Shown here piece after piece: positions 34,801 to 43,171 of a DNA stretch of 64,000 nucleotides (position 1 is the stretch's first letter; every line of letters starts with the position of its first letter). Origin of the DNA: Chitinophaga niabensis. Lineage in GTDB: Bacteria > Bacteroidota > Bacteroidia > Chitinophagales > Chitinophagaceae. Both the position numbers and the translations under genes were made by a program. The notes under the pieces were generated by a model, which worked only from the letters and a program-made list of their open reading frames with translations, had not been told where the DNA came from and searched no databases. The stretch is taken from contig NZ_FSRA01000001.1 in the NCBI RefSeq assembly GCF_900129465.1, positions 1,426,001-1,490,000 of the forward strand. Reading direction: 5' to 3'.

Positions 34801-35286
34801 CCCACACCTAAATGGACCTATGGTTTTACCGTAAATGCAGCCTATAAAGGATTTGATCTCGTGATCTTCGGACAAGGCGCTGCCGGCAACCAGATCTTCC
34901 AGGGCCTGCGCCGTTTGGATATCGGAAATGCCAACTGGCAGACAAAAGCATTGGAACGCTGGACCGGCCCCGGTTCTACCAATACTTATCCAAGGCTGAT
35001 CACATTGGATCCCAATAAGAACTTCACCAATCCATCTGATTTCTATTTGGAAAATGGTGATTACTGGAGATTGAAAACAGTACAAATAGGTTACTCCTTA
35101 CCCAAAGCATTGATCAACAGGATAGGCCTGCAGAAATTACGTGTGCACATTATGAGTGAGAACCTGCTCACCTTCACCAAATATACCGGTTACGATCCTG
35201 AGATCGGCGGAGGTGTATTGAGCATCGATCGTGGTATCTATCCACAGGCACGCTCTTTTATGGCAGGCATGAATGTTACTTTCTAA
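31855..35286 (+). CDS. SusC/RagA-type TonB-dependent outer-membrane transporter
   Basis: 1143 residues. Domains in order: signal peptide, STN signalling domain (about 45-120, ERNAPLKRVLKEVARQAGIS), carboxypeptidase-D-like domain (about 135-215), TonB plug (VVVGYGVQKKSVVTGAI; LQGRTAGVII; VDGVVV) and a 22-strand barrel ending MNVTF. It imports glycans with the SusD partner. The STN domain fits control by the upstream FecR/ECF pair. The frame starts at 31855, but the Met at codon 25 (31927) opens the usual signal peptide MKLTTFLMLVACLQ, so the true start is open. SusD follows after 20 bases. Confidence 0.93.
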   Translation: MKLNFSGGAGTAQSPHVLRKFLVVMKLTTFLMLVACLQISAKGLSQQISIKERNAPLKRVLKEVARQAGISIVYDESLMARSNPVNIELKNATVKEALDLLLLNQPLSFSMEGQRITILQLAADPKPIADTGLLITGRILGDAGEPIPGATVRIQGTTSGTTADANGQYSIRVPNAKTSLVFSFIGYAPQTLRLSGKTLNVTLQLSETALTETVVVGYGVQKKSVVTGAISSVRAKELEDMPITRLEQALQGRTAGVIIAQNSGQPGSAAAVRVRGTTSFSNNDPLWVVDGVVVDNGGIGYLNQYDIESIEVLKDAASQAIYGARAASGVILVTTKKGKAGKVTVNYNGYYGTSAPARKLKLLNATEYATLRNEAAAANGSALPYADPKSFGVGTDWQAQIFNNDARRQNHELSVSGGNEKSTYYTSFGYLNMEGIVASDISKYQRFNIRINSVHKLTKWLTFGENIGYAYDKSVGLGNTNSEFGGPLSSAINLDPITPVVVTDPAIAAAAPYNNVGVRKDALGRPYGISSAVGQEMTNPLAFISTRIGNYGWSHNVVGNVYLEAEPIKGLKFRSTMGAKIAFWGGETFTPISWLNSSNISSRTSFNRSMNEGYNWNLENIVSYSRAIGQHNFTVLAGQGAYMDSRTRNINVTFNDVPADNFKDASLNFKVPADKRLSDGGEGADHRVASFFGRVNYNYKERYLAEGIIRWDGSTRFGSNNKYGRYPSFSLGWVPSMETFWPENKVVDRLKIRGGYGVVGNDNIGNFAYLSTIGSGRNYTFGNSGSYQVGYSPNAPANPDLAWEETSQTSIGFDADILRNIRLTFEWFRKRTTGILQNPRIPAYVGAIGNPADNIASMNNTGLELELDYRNHIGDDFEFNIGGNVSYVKNEVTDLGPGISYLAGGQTFQTMGAITRTAIGQPLNNFFGYRTMGVFQTQADVDAYIGKDGTKIQPNAKPGDFRWKDGNGDGKITELDREFMGTPTPKWTYGFTVNAAYKGFDLVIFGQGAAGNQIFQGLRRLDIGNANWQTKALERWTGPGSTNTYPRLITLDPNKNFTNPSDFYLENGDYWRLKTVQIGYSLPKALINRIGLQKLRVHIMSENLLTFTKYTGYDPEIGGGVLSIDRGIYPQARSFMAGMNVTF

Positions 35287-35306
35287 TGTTTTAAAAGCTG
35301 ATCAAA

Positions 35307-36863
35307 ATGAAAAGAAGACATATTCCATACGTTATCGCTTTAACAGCAGGCTTGCAATTAATGAGCGGCTGTAATAATTTCCTCGATATCAAACCAAAGG
35401 GAACTGACCTGGAATCCAATTTTTACCGCAATGAAGATGAAGCTTTCAAAGCACTCATCGCTGTATATGATGTAGTAGGCTGGCAGGGCAATGGTTATGT
35501 AACAAGGGTAGGTACTTTTAATGCTGCTTCCGACGATCATGTGGCAGGTGGCGGCGGCCCGACTGATATCAACGACTTCCAGGTTATTTCCAATTATACC
35601 CTCACACCTGAAGTAGGCCCGCACAACGAGTTATGGCGGAAAGGTTTCTCCGGTGTGTTCCGCGCAAACGTGATCCTCACTAAACTGCCAAACATACCCA
35701 TGGATGAAAACAAAAAGAAAAGGTTCACCGCAGAAGCAAAATTCCTGCGCGCCTATTTCTATTTTGATCTCGTGCGTATGTTCAAGAACGTACCGCTCTT
35801 CACCAAACCCGTGCAGACCAGTGAAATGTACAATGTGCTGCAGGCGCCTCCGGCAGATGTTTACAAACTGGTGGAGCAGGACCTGAAAGATGCCATCGCT
35901 GAAGCGAACCTGCCCAACACAGTGCCCATAGCCACAGAAGGCGGCAGGGTTACAAAAGGAGCAGCCCATGCTTTACTGGGTAAAGTATATCTCTATCAGC
36001 AACAATGGGCAGCAGCTGTTACAGCGCTTGAAAATGTAAATGGCACAACGCCGGGGCAACTAAATGCCACCTATGGTTACAAGTTGCTGGACAATTTTGC
36101 CAATCTCTGGAAATCTGATCTTGCTTCAAAGTTCAACAGCGAATCTGTCTTTGAAATATCCTATACTTCCACTTCGGCCGGTGGCTGGGGCTGCGTATCC
36201 TGCACGGAAGGAAATGTACTCAACATCATGGTAGGCCCGAGAGGATATAAAACCCTTACAGCCGCTGCGCCGGATTATGCTTCCGGCTGGAGCTTCCTGC
36301 CCGTCACCACTTCTCTTTTTGATGCCATCCATTTTGACCCGCGTTATAAATCCACTGTTGCTAACCTGGACAGCCTGGAGAAGAACAACATAGCGACGTA
36401 TGAAAAAGGTTATATGAACACCGGTTACTTCCTCGAAAAACTGGCAGGCAGGTTATCCAACAAAACCACCGGCGGTGGCGCAGTAGAATTGAACTATCCG
36501 CAGAATATCTATGATATCCGCTTAGCAGATACTTACCTGATGGAAGCAGAAGCACGCGTGCGTGGAGGAGAAAGTGGTGCAAGCGGCACCCGCTCCTATG
36601 CATTGCTGAATGCGGTGCGCGCACGTGTGGGATTAGGTCCCATCCTCGCTACCATCGATAATATCTTTGATGAAAGAAGACTGGAACTCGCCGGAGAAGG
36701 GCATCGCTGGTTTGATCTCGTAAGGTCTGGCAAAGCAGCTACCAATGCGGTTTTACTGGCCCGTGGTTTTAAACCGGAAAAACATTCGATCCTGCCTATT
36801 CCATTACTGGAGCTGGATAATACCAAGATGGAACAAAGCAAAGAATGGGGAGGAACAAAATGA
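35307..36863 (+). CDS. SusD/RagB-family glycan-binding lipoprotein
   Basis: 518 residues. A lipoprotein signal (LQLMSGC) is followed by CNNFLDIKPKGT, the standard SusD mature start. TPR-like helices, the conserved LRAYFYFDLVRMFKNVPL stretch and the C-terminal ERRLELAGEGHRWFDLVRSG motif are all present. It caps the SusC barrel at the cell surface and binds the substrate glycan. It is co-transcribed with SusC, and its stop overlaps the start of the next lipoprotein gene by 4 bases. Confidence 0.94.
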   Translation: MKRRHIPYVIALTAGLQLMSGCNNFLDIKPKGTDLESNFYRNEDEAFKALIAVYDVVGWQGNGYVTRVGTFNAASDDHVAGGGGPTDINDFQVISNYTLTPEVGPHNELWRKGFSGVFRANVILTKLPNIPMDENKKKRFTAEAKFLRAYFYFDLVRMFKNVPLFTKPVQTSEMYNVLQAPPADVYKLVEQDLKDAIAEANLPNTVPIATEGGRVTKGAAHALLGKVYLYQQQWAAAVTALENVNGTTPGQLNATYGYKLLDNFANLWKSDLASKFNSESVFEISYTSTSAGGWGCVSCTEGNVLNIMVGPRGYKTLTAAAPDYASGWSFLPVTTSLFDAIHFDPRYKSTVANLDSLEKNNIATYEKGYMNTGYFLEKLAGRLSNKTTGGGAVELNYPQNIYDIRLADTYLMEAEARVRGGESGASGTRSYALLNAVRARVGLGPILATIDNIFDERRLELAGEGHRWFDLVRSGKAATNAVLLARGFKPEKHSILPIPLLELDNTKMEQSKEWGGTK

Positions 36864-37714
36864 TCATCAAAAAAATGCACAACATGAAGTTACTATATAG
36901 CATAACGGCTGCTTTATTACTGGCAGCCTGTTCTCCTGAATCAGAAAAAATGGACCTCGTTTCTGCTGCACCGGCTACTTTTACTGCAGTGCCGCTGGCA
37001 GCGAACCCTAACAAGATCGTAGTGACCAGTACCACTTCCGGCGGATTTATCTGGAAGTGGCAATATGGTGCCAGTGGTACCTCCGCAAAAGAAAAAGATA
37101 CGCTCACCTTTTCCAAAAAAGGTAATTACAATATACAGCTCACTGTTTTCACCAGGGGTGGATTTACCACAGCAGCACAAGCGGTGACCATTGCAAACGA
37201 TCTGCCCGCAGTAGATATCCTCAAAGGAGGAAATATGGAAGCAGGCAGTGAAGCACACTGGACCCTGCTGAATACCGGCGGCGCACAAACCACTATTGCC
37301 ATAGCAGGTGGTGTGATGAGGTTCTCCAATACGGCCAATTCCAACGGTGGTATTTACCAGGCCATTAATGTAATAGCAGGGAAGGAGTATACTTTTTCCG
37401 GAAAGGTAAAAGGCGCCGGTGCTACCAACTCCTGGTTTGAAGTGGTATTTGGTACCACTGCCCCTGTACAGGGTGCAGATTACAGCGGTACCAAATGGAA
37501 TTCCATGAACACCTGGTCCGGATGCGGTATCTTGCCTTTCAATGGAGACCTGGCAGAGATCGGTTGTGACGGAGATGGAAAAGGTAAAGGCGGAAAGATG
37601 AAATTCACGGCTACCGGTAAAGTGTACATGGTGATCAAAGCTGGCAGCTCCGGCGGTACATTAGGTACCGGTGGTATAGAAATTGACGATATTAAATTTT
37701 TAGAAGAGCAATAA
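36860..37714 (+). CDS. PUL surface lipoprotein with PKD-like and carbohydrate-binding-like modules
   Basis: 284 residues from the ATG at 36860, which overlaps the susD stop as ATGA. A later Met (36884) gives a shorter signal, MKLLYSITAALLLAAC, with a lipobox either way. After it come a PKD-like domain (about 30-120, with KKGNYNIQLTVFTRGG) and a beta-sandwich resembling carbohydrate-binding modules (about 130-280, ending GGIEIDDIKFLEEQ). It holds the SusE/F-like position between SusD and the hydrolase. Likely binds glycan at the surface; specificity unknown. Confidence 0.78.
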   Translation: MIIKKMHNMKLLYSITAALLLAACSPESEKMDLVSAAPATFTAVPLAANPNKIVVTSTTSGGFIWKWQYGASGTSAKEKDTLTFSKKGNYNIQLTVFTRGGFTTAAQAVTIANDLPAVDILKGGNMEAGSEAHWTLLNTGGAQTTIAIAGGVMRFSNTANSNGGIYQAINVIAGKEYTFSGKVKGAGATNSWFEVVFGTTAPVQGADYSGTKWNSMNTWSGCGILPFNGDLAEIGCDGDGKGKGGKMKFTATGKVYMVIKAGSSGGTLGTGGIEIDDIKFLEEQ

Positions 37715-37723
37715 TTACCTGGC

Positions 37724-37759
37724 ATAACGGCTGGTAGTATTCTTGCTGCCGGCCGTTAT
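37724..37759 (+). terminator. Inverted repeat before the GH30 gene
   Basis: ATAACGGC (37724-37731) pairs with GCCGTTAT (37752-37759) across a 20-base loop, followed by AAATTT. It lies in the 58-base gap between the lipoprotein and hydrolase genes. It may terminate partially or protect the upstream mRNA. Confidence 0.4.
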
Positions 37760-37772
37760 AAATTTATGAACC

Positions 37773-39218
37773 ATGAAGCAAAAAATATCTCTGACACTAA
37801 TTGTCTGGGCCTTTAGCGCCATCTGTTGTAAAGGAAACGGAGGTGATGCCCCCGGTCCTGTAGGCCCGCCACCCGGCCCTCCGGGACCAATAGCCTCTGA
37901 TGTGGCCTTCTGGTTAACCAAACCGGATAAGTCCGTATTATTCCAGAAACAAAATGTAAGCCTGGTGTTTAAGGATGCCGCCAACGCATTCCCCACCATC
38001 ACGGTAGATGATACACAATCCTTCCAGGGCATTGATGGTTTTGGTTATACCCTTACGGGAGGAAGTGCCACCCTCATTAATTCCTTATCTCCTGCCAAAC
38101 AGGATGCGCTCCTGAAAGAATTATTCCTTTGGGACAGTACTTTCATCGGTGTTAGTTACCTCCGTGTAAGCATTGGAGCCTCAGACCTGAGCGCCAGTAC
38201 TTTCTCCTATAATGATCTGCCTGCGGGGCAAACAGATCCTGATCTGCTGCAGTTTAGCATCAGTAAAGAACAAACAGACCTGATCCCTGTATTGAAGAAG
38301 ATCGTGGCGCTGAACCCCCATATCAAAATATTGGGTTCACCCTGGAGCGCACCTACCTGGATGAAAACCAATAATGATTTCAAAGGAGGCAGCCTGAAGC
38401 CGGAATTTTATGGTGTATATGCAAAATATTTCGTAAAATACATTCAGGCCATGAAAGCGGAAGGTATTACGATCGATGCTATTACTCCCCAGAATGAACC
38501 CTTGCATGGCGGAAATAATCCCAGTATGGTGATGCAGGCTGCTGAACAGGCGGCATTCATCAGGGACCACCTGGGGCCAGCCTTCCGGGCGGCGAATATC
38601 ACAACCAAAATCATTACTTATGATCACAATGCAGATCGCCCTGATTATCCTGCTGATATCCTTAAAGATGCTGGAGCCAGGCAATTTGTGGATGGTTCGG
38701 CTTTTCATCTTTATGGTGGTTCTATTTCTGCTTTAACCCAGCTGCACAATGCTTTTCCCGATAAACATATCTACTTCACGGAACAGTGGGTAGGTGGCCC
38801 CGGAAATTTTGCAGGAGACCTCCAATGGCACATTTCTACCCTCATTATCGGCGCCACGCGTAACTGGAGCCGTAATGTGCTGGAATGGAACCTCGCCGCA
38901 GATGCCAATTATAAACCGCATACAGAAGGAGGATGCACCACCTGCCTCGGTGCCCTCACTATTGGTACAGATGTATCAAGGAATGTAGCCTATTACATCA
39001 TCGCACACGCATCGAAATTCGTAAGGCCGGGCTCAGTACGTATTGCATCAGACATTTCCGGCAACCTGGAAAATGTGGCATTCAAAACGCCGGATGGAAA
39101 AAAAGTACTGATCGTGCTGAATAACGGGAATGCTCCGCAATCGTTTAACATCCGTTTTAATGGAAAAACAGTCACCACGGAACTGGTGAATGGTGCCGTA
39201 GGAACCTATGTATGGTAA
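37773..39218 (+). CDS. GH30-family glucosidase/glucanase lipoprotein
   Basis: 481 residues. The signal ends at a CC pair (AICC), so it is probably a lipoprotein. It is followed by a Gly/Pro linker (GPVGPPPGPPGP), then a GH30 barrel with FQGIDGFGYTLTGGSA, acid/base Glu242 (TPQNEPLH) and nucleophile Glu337 (YFTEQWVG), and the side beta-sandwich. Clan GH-A retaining mechanism. GH30 includes beta-1,6-glucanases, beta-glucosylceramidases and xylanases. With SusCD and only one hydrolase, a simple beta-glucan such as beta-1,6-glucan is a reasonable guess but not shown. Confidence 0.88.
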   Translation: MKQKISLTLIVWAFSAICCKGNGGDAPGPVGPPPGPPGPIASDVAFWLTKPDKSVLFQKQNVSLVFKDAANAFPTITVDDTQSFQGIDGFGYTLTGGSATLINSLSPAKQDALLKELFLWDSTFIGVSYLRVSIGASDLSASTFSYNDLPAGQTDPDLLQFSISKEQTDLIPVLKKIVALNPHIKILGSPWSAPTWMKTNNDFKGGSLKPEFYGVYAKYFVKYIQAMKAEGITIDAITPQNEPLHGGNNPSMVMQAAEQAAFIRDHLGPAFRAANITTKIITYDHNADRPDYPADILKDAGARQFVDGSAFHLYGGSISALTQLHNAFPDKHIYFTEQWVGGPGNFAGDLQWHISTLIIGATRNWSRNVLEWNLAADANYKPHTEGGCTTCLGALTIGTDVSRNVAYYIIAHASKFVRPGSVRIASDISGNLENVAFKTPDGKKVLIVLNNGNAPQSFNIRFNGKTVTTELVNGAVGTYVW

Positions 39219-39240
39219 ACCAGGATTTATGCATGGTGAA

Positions 39241-41418
39241 CTAGAGGTTTAACCAATACACCAGTTTAAGCACCAAAGCCCTGTTTTTAACGTAGTAAGG
39301 TTCCGGAAGGTAATTGTCCGTATATACAATGAACAGGTCTGAAGCGGGCCGGTAACGCCATTGCAAACGCGTATTCAGGTTCACATTCTTCATCTGTTCA
39401 TTGTATTGCATAAAACCTGTGAAGAAAAGTGTATTCGTCATGGTTACATCCACACGGGGCCCCACCAGCCAGAAAGCCTGGTTGCCCCATGGCTGCGGTA
39501 AACGGATGTCGTTATAGTTCGCGCTCAAAGCTAGGCTCACATAAGGCTGAAAACGATACCCCAGTTCTCCCGTAAAAGTAAAGCGTTTGCCATCTGCATA
39601 ATAACCGCCATAACGGGTGGATAATGCATACGTAAAAAGGCTTTGCGGTTTGGAAACATAATCCGCGCCGATGGTGTTCCAGCTATGCCGTGTACCCGCG
39701 GCCAGGCTATCCTTCCCGATATTCACGGGGTCAAAGGGTTGCAGTAATTTGATATAGCTCGTAGAGCTCCATAACGTAAAAGTATTGCGCTGACGGAACA
39801 CCATGCCATAGGATAACAATACTTCATTATCCGTACGTTTCATTTTTTCATCAAAGAAATTAGTAGTGCTAAGCTGTGGTCCATGACTCAGCAGCGCACC
39901 TTTCTTTGGGAAAAAGAGCCGCGTGATCTGCGGGTTCAGTTTGATATACCCCTTCCTGGGTACATAACCCACTTCTGCATTATAATTGTTACCAACGTAT
40001 TCATGCTGCCAGCTGATATTCCATACACGGCTGGTGTATTGCAGGTTGGCGGCATGCACCCAGTCTTTCCCTGATCTGCCCGGTGTATTGGATTTTAACA
40101 CCATGGCTTTCCCTGTCCAGAAATTATTAGCAGAGGCCAGGTTGTATTCCAGCCCGTAGTTGCGGTTGTAGCGATTGTAAACAGGCTGGCCCGGCAATGC
40201 TTTGTCCGGGTTGTAGTTCAGTGATTCTTTATTGATAAAGATGAACCCCACATTGGAACGTGCAAACACACGCCTTTGCAGGGCAGCCACTGTGAAGTTC
40301 TGTGCAGGTAAAGCGGTAGAAGTTTGTTTGCCCGTTTGCATATTCATCACGCCCAGGCGCCAGTCTTTATTCAGCTTGCCACTTAACCGCGCACCAAAAT
40401 GAATGGGCACGCCAAGGCCTATACGCCGTGAAAAGAACGGACGGATGGTGGAATAGCCAAAGTTGGTGAACTGATCCCCATTCTCGAGGAAGAACTGCCT
40501 TCTTTCAGGAAAGAACAATTCAAAGCGGTCTAAGTTAGTCACCTGTTTATCTACATCTACCTGGGAGAAATCAGGGTTCACGGTAAGGTCCAGGTTGAGG
40601 GAGGAAGTGATGCCTATCTTGGCATCCAGCCCTGCGTCTCCACGGAATGCAGCATCTTTCTCATTCTCATAGTTCTTATTCACACCACCCAGCAGGTAAG
40701 GAATAACGGATACATTCACGCCCGGATCTGGCGGAGGCACATCCCAAACGAGTACCCCTGTATAAGCCAGGGAAGCAGAAGGAAATTGCCGGGGTACCGG
40801 TGCCCAGCTGCTTTTCTCTGTTGTTTTCAGATCATTTCTGCCGAAGTTTATGCCCCATTGCGTAATACCTTTTTTATAGCGGATAGATTTGAAAGGGATG
40901 GCTGCTTCAAAGATCCATTTGTCAGGATAGTTCTTTACTACGGAACTCCATTTGTTTTCCCAGCTCAGGTCTACCTTCCCGCCATCGTACATCAATCCGT
41001 CCCACTGCGCACCTGCGGCATTGGCACCAAAGGAGAAACCATTCGTCTGATCATCAAAAGGGTCCATGAAAAGCAGGAAGTTATCATTCTTCAGGAAGGC
41101 GAAGTCGCGGCGGAGGGATTCTACCATGTAAGGGCCGGGGGCACCATTATAATTCACTACCAGCAGGTAGATATTCTTATCATCATACGTCATTTGTACA
41201 TCCGTACGCACTTTTGCATAACTCGTGTCCATGGGCAGGATCATGTAAAAGTTGGTAGCCGTGTCCGATGCAGCCCAGGCTGGTTCATCCACTATACCGT
41301 CAATTTTAACAGGGGAAGTTGCCCTGCGGATATGCAGCTGGTAGGCATCATTCTTCTTTTGCGCAAAAATGGGCAGGCTGAACAGACAACAGAAAAGTAG
41401 GCAAGAGTAAAGTCGCAC
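39241..41418 (-). CDS. CBM9-like plus DUF5916 outer-membrane protein
   Basis: 725 residues with a signal peptide (LPIFAQ). The N-terminal domain (about 25-220) is a family-9-type carbohydrate-binding fold (SPVKIDGIVDEPAWAASDTA; WGINFGRND). The rest is the DUF5916 region: SLNLDLTVNPDFSQVDVDKQ, RRQFFLENGDQF, and a beta-barrel-like C-terminus ending in alternating hydrophobic strands (LVLKLVYWLNL). Members are widespread in Bacteroidota and probably sit in the outer membrane; no activity is established. It is convergent with the GH30 gene and divergent from the DUF4139 gene. Confidence 0.82.
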   Translation of the reverse strand: MRLYSCLLFCCLFSLPIFAQKKNDAYQLHIRRATSPVKIDGIVDEPAWAASDTATNFYMILPMDTSYAKVRTDVQMTYDDKNIYLLVVNYNGAPGPYMVESLRRDFAFLKNDNFLLFMDPFDDQTNGFSFGANAAGAQWDGLMYDGGKVDLSWENKWSSVVKNYPDKWIFEAAIPFKSIRYKKGITQWGINFGRNDLKTTEKSSWAPVPRQFPSASLAYTGVLVWDVPPPDPGVNVSVIPYLLGGVNKNYENEKDAAFRGDAGLDAKIGITSSLNLDLTVNPDFSQVDVDKQVTNLDRFELFFPERRQFFLENGDQFTNFGYSTIRPFFSRRIGLGVPIHFGARLSGKLNKDWRLGVMNMQTGKQTSTALPAQNFTVAALQRRVFARSNVGFIFINKESLNYNPDKALPGQPVYNRYNRNYGLEYNLASANNFWTGKAMVLKSNTPGRSGKDWVHAANLQYTSRVWNISWQHEYVGNNYNAEVGYVPRKGYIKLNPQITRLFFPKKGALLSHGPQLSTTNFFDEKMKRTDNEVLLSYGMVFRQRNTFTLWSSTSYIKLLQPFDPVNIGKDSLAAGTRHSWNTIGADYVSKPQSLFTYALSTRYGGYYADGKRFTFTGELGYRFQPYVSLALSANYNDIRLPQPWGNQAFWLVGPRVDVTMTNTLFFTGFMQYNEQMKNVNLNTRLQWRYRPASDLFIVYTDNYLPEPYYVKNRALVLKLVYWLNL

Positions 41419-41515
41419 GCTAGAGTAGTTTCCGGATTAAGCGTACAAAATACAGAAATCACTTCATTTATGCAATTATGAAGAAAACTGCATCTTTACC
41501 AAAAATACCGTGTTT

Positions 41516-43135
41516 ATGAAAGTCTTATGGACATCTTTTTCTTTGTGCCTGATCAGCATCAGCGTATTAGCCCAAAGCCCTCTGACAGGGCAAGCCAGCC
41601 TTGAATCTGTGACCGTTTACCGGGTAGGGGCGGAATTGAATCACAAGGCCCGTATCAGTCTGCCTAAGGGCAGGAGTGAGTTGCTGATCAACAATGTAGC
41701 CAATGTGCTGGACGAAAACAGCCTCCAGATAGCAGCAGGTGCCAACGTGACCATTATGTCCGCCACTTTTGAAAGGAACTTCCTGAAAGATGAAAATAAA
41801 AGTCCTGCCTATCTGAAGCTGGAAGACAGCCTGAAAGTAGCCAGCCGGGAACTGACCAAAACCCGTAATATCCGCACTTCAGAAGAAAATACCCTGGTGC
41901 TGCTGGATAAGAACCAAAGCCTGCACGGTAACTCCGCTTCCGTAGCTGAGCTGATCAAGCTAGCTGATTACTATAAAACCAAACAATTGGAACTCCGGAA
42001 CAGTGTTGCCCTTCTGAAGGAAAAAGAAGTAGTGCAGGAAAAGCAGGTAACAAAGATCCAGCAGCAGCTGGAAGAGTTGAACGCCAATCCTGATAAGAAT
42101 GGCGGGCAGCTGGTATTGCAGGTGATGGCAGAGAATGCAGCCACTACAGATATTTCCATCAGTTACCTCACCCCCAATGCCTACTGGACGGTATACTATG
42201 ATCTGCGTTCGGATAAAACCACTGAGCCTTTAAAGATCCTTTACAAAGCCAATGTGATGCAATCCACAGGAATAGACTGGAAGAAAGTAAAGCTTACTTT
42301 GTCTACGGGTAATCCTTCACAGAATGGCACAGCGCCGGTATTATCCGCCTGGTTCCTCCGTTATGGCACGGAATATCAGCTCCGGGGCCGTGTAGCGGGA
42401 ACACAGATGCAGAACAGGATCCAAACATTAGAGGAAAGGGCTGCGCCTCCAGCGGCACCTTTAGCAGAAATGGTGGTTACCCAGGATAAAGGTATTGCAG
42501 ATTTCACCACCGCTAACGAAAACCAGCTCAGTGCCACCTTCGATATTGATATCCCGTACGATATTGCTCCCACCGGCAAACAGCACAGCGTAACACTTAA
42601 AGAATACACGGTTCCTGCACGTTACAAATACTATGCAGTACCTAAAGCAGATCCTGATGCCTTCCTGATGGCAGAGATCACGGATTATGAGAAGTTTAAC
42701 TTTTTACCGGGAGAAGCCAACATTATATTTGAAAACATGTACGTAGGTAAATCGTTCATCGATCCCAATGCTACATCAGATACGCTCAATCTCAGTGTGG
42801 GCCGTGATAAGAAAGTGATCGTAAAAAGAGAGAAGATCACGGATGTGGCTGCCGGTGTGAAATTCCTTGGCAGTCAGAAGAAACAAACATTCACTTACGA
42901 GATCCGTGTGCGCAACGCCAAGAAAGAACCCGTGAACCTTCTGCTGAAAGATCAGTACCCTGTTTCCACAGATAAGAACATGGAAGTGGAATTACTGGAA
43001 TCCTCCGATGCAGCCGTGAATACAGAAACCGGTGTGTTGACCTGGAAGCTGAGCATTGAGCCGGGAGAAACAAAGAAAGTGCGGTTAAGTTATTCCGTGA
43101 AGTATCCCAAAGATAAGATCATTGCTAATCTGTAA
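41516..43135 (+). CDS. DUF4139 (MuiA-like) exported protein
   Basis: 539 residues from the ATG at 41516; an in-frame GTG two codons earlier is less likely. A signal peptide (ISVLAQ) is followed by a DUF4140-type N-terminal beta-domain (SVTVYRVGAELNHKARISLP), a coiled coil (about 95-205) and a DUF4139 beta-rich region (LTPNAYWTVYYDLRSD; LTLSTGNPSQNG; the EPGETKKVRLSYSVKYPKD end). Related proteins are called mucoidy inhibitors A, but the function is poorly defined. The stop is followed at once by a strong terminator. Confidence 0.82.
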   Translation: MKVLWTSFSLCLISISVLAQSPLTGQASLESVTVYRVGAELNHKARISLPKGRSELLINNVANVLDENSLQIAAGANVTIMSATFERNFLKDENKSPAYLKLEDSLKVASRELTKTRNIRTSEENTLVLLDKNQSLHGNSASVAELIKLADYYKTKQLELRNSVALLKEKEVVQEKQVTKIQQQLEELNANPDKNGGQLVLQVMAENAATTDISISYLTPNAYWTVYYDLRSDKTTEPLKILYKANVMQSTGIDWKKVKLTLSTGNPSQNGTAPVLSAWFLRYGTEYQLRGRVAGTQMQNRIQTLEERAAPPAAPLAEMVVTQDKGIADFTTANENQLSATFDIDIPYDIAPTGKQHSVTLKEYTVPARYKYYAVPKADPDAFLMAEITDYEKFNFLPGEANIIFENMYVGKSFIDPNATSDTLNLSVGRDKKVIVKREKITDVAAGVKFLGSQKKQTFTYEIRVRNAKKEPVNLLLKDQYPVSTDKNMEVELLESSDAAVNTETGVLTWKLSIEPGETKKVRLSYSVKYPKDKIIANL

Positions 43136-43140
43136 TAAAA

Positions 43141-43170
43141 AAGCCGGATCATTTACGATCCGGCTTTTTT
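43141..43170. terminator. Strong bidirectional rho-independent terminator
   Basis: AAGCCGGATC pairs perfectly with GATCCGGCTT across a 6-base loop (ATTTAC), with an A-run before and a T-run after. It lies between the convergent stops at 43135 and 43172 and should end both transcripts. Confidence 0.92.
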
Positions 43171-43171
43171 A

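Noticed and set aside
33883..35085. 400-codon antisense frame inside susC
   Set aside because: It lies wholly inside a clear SusC barrel and encodes no recognisable domain.
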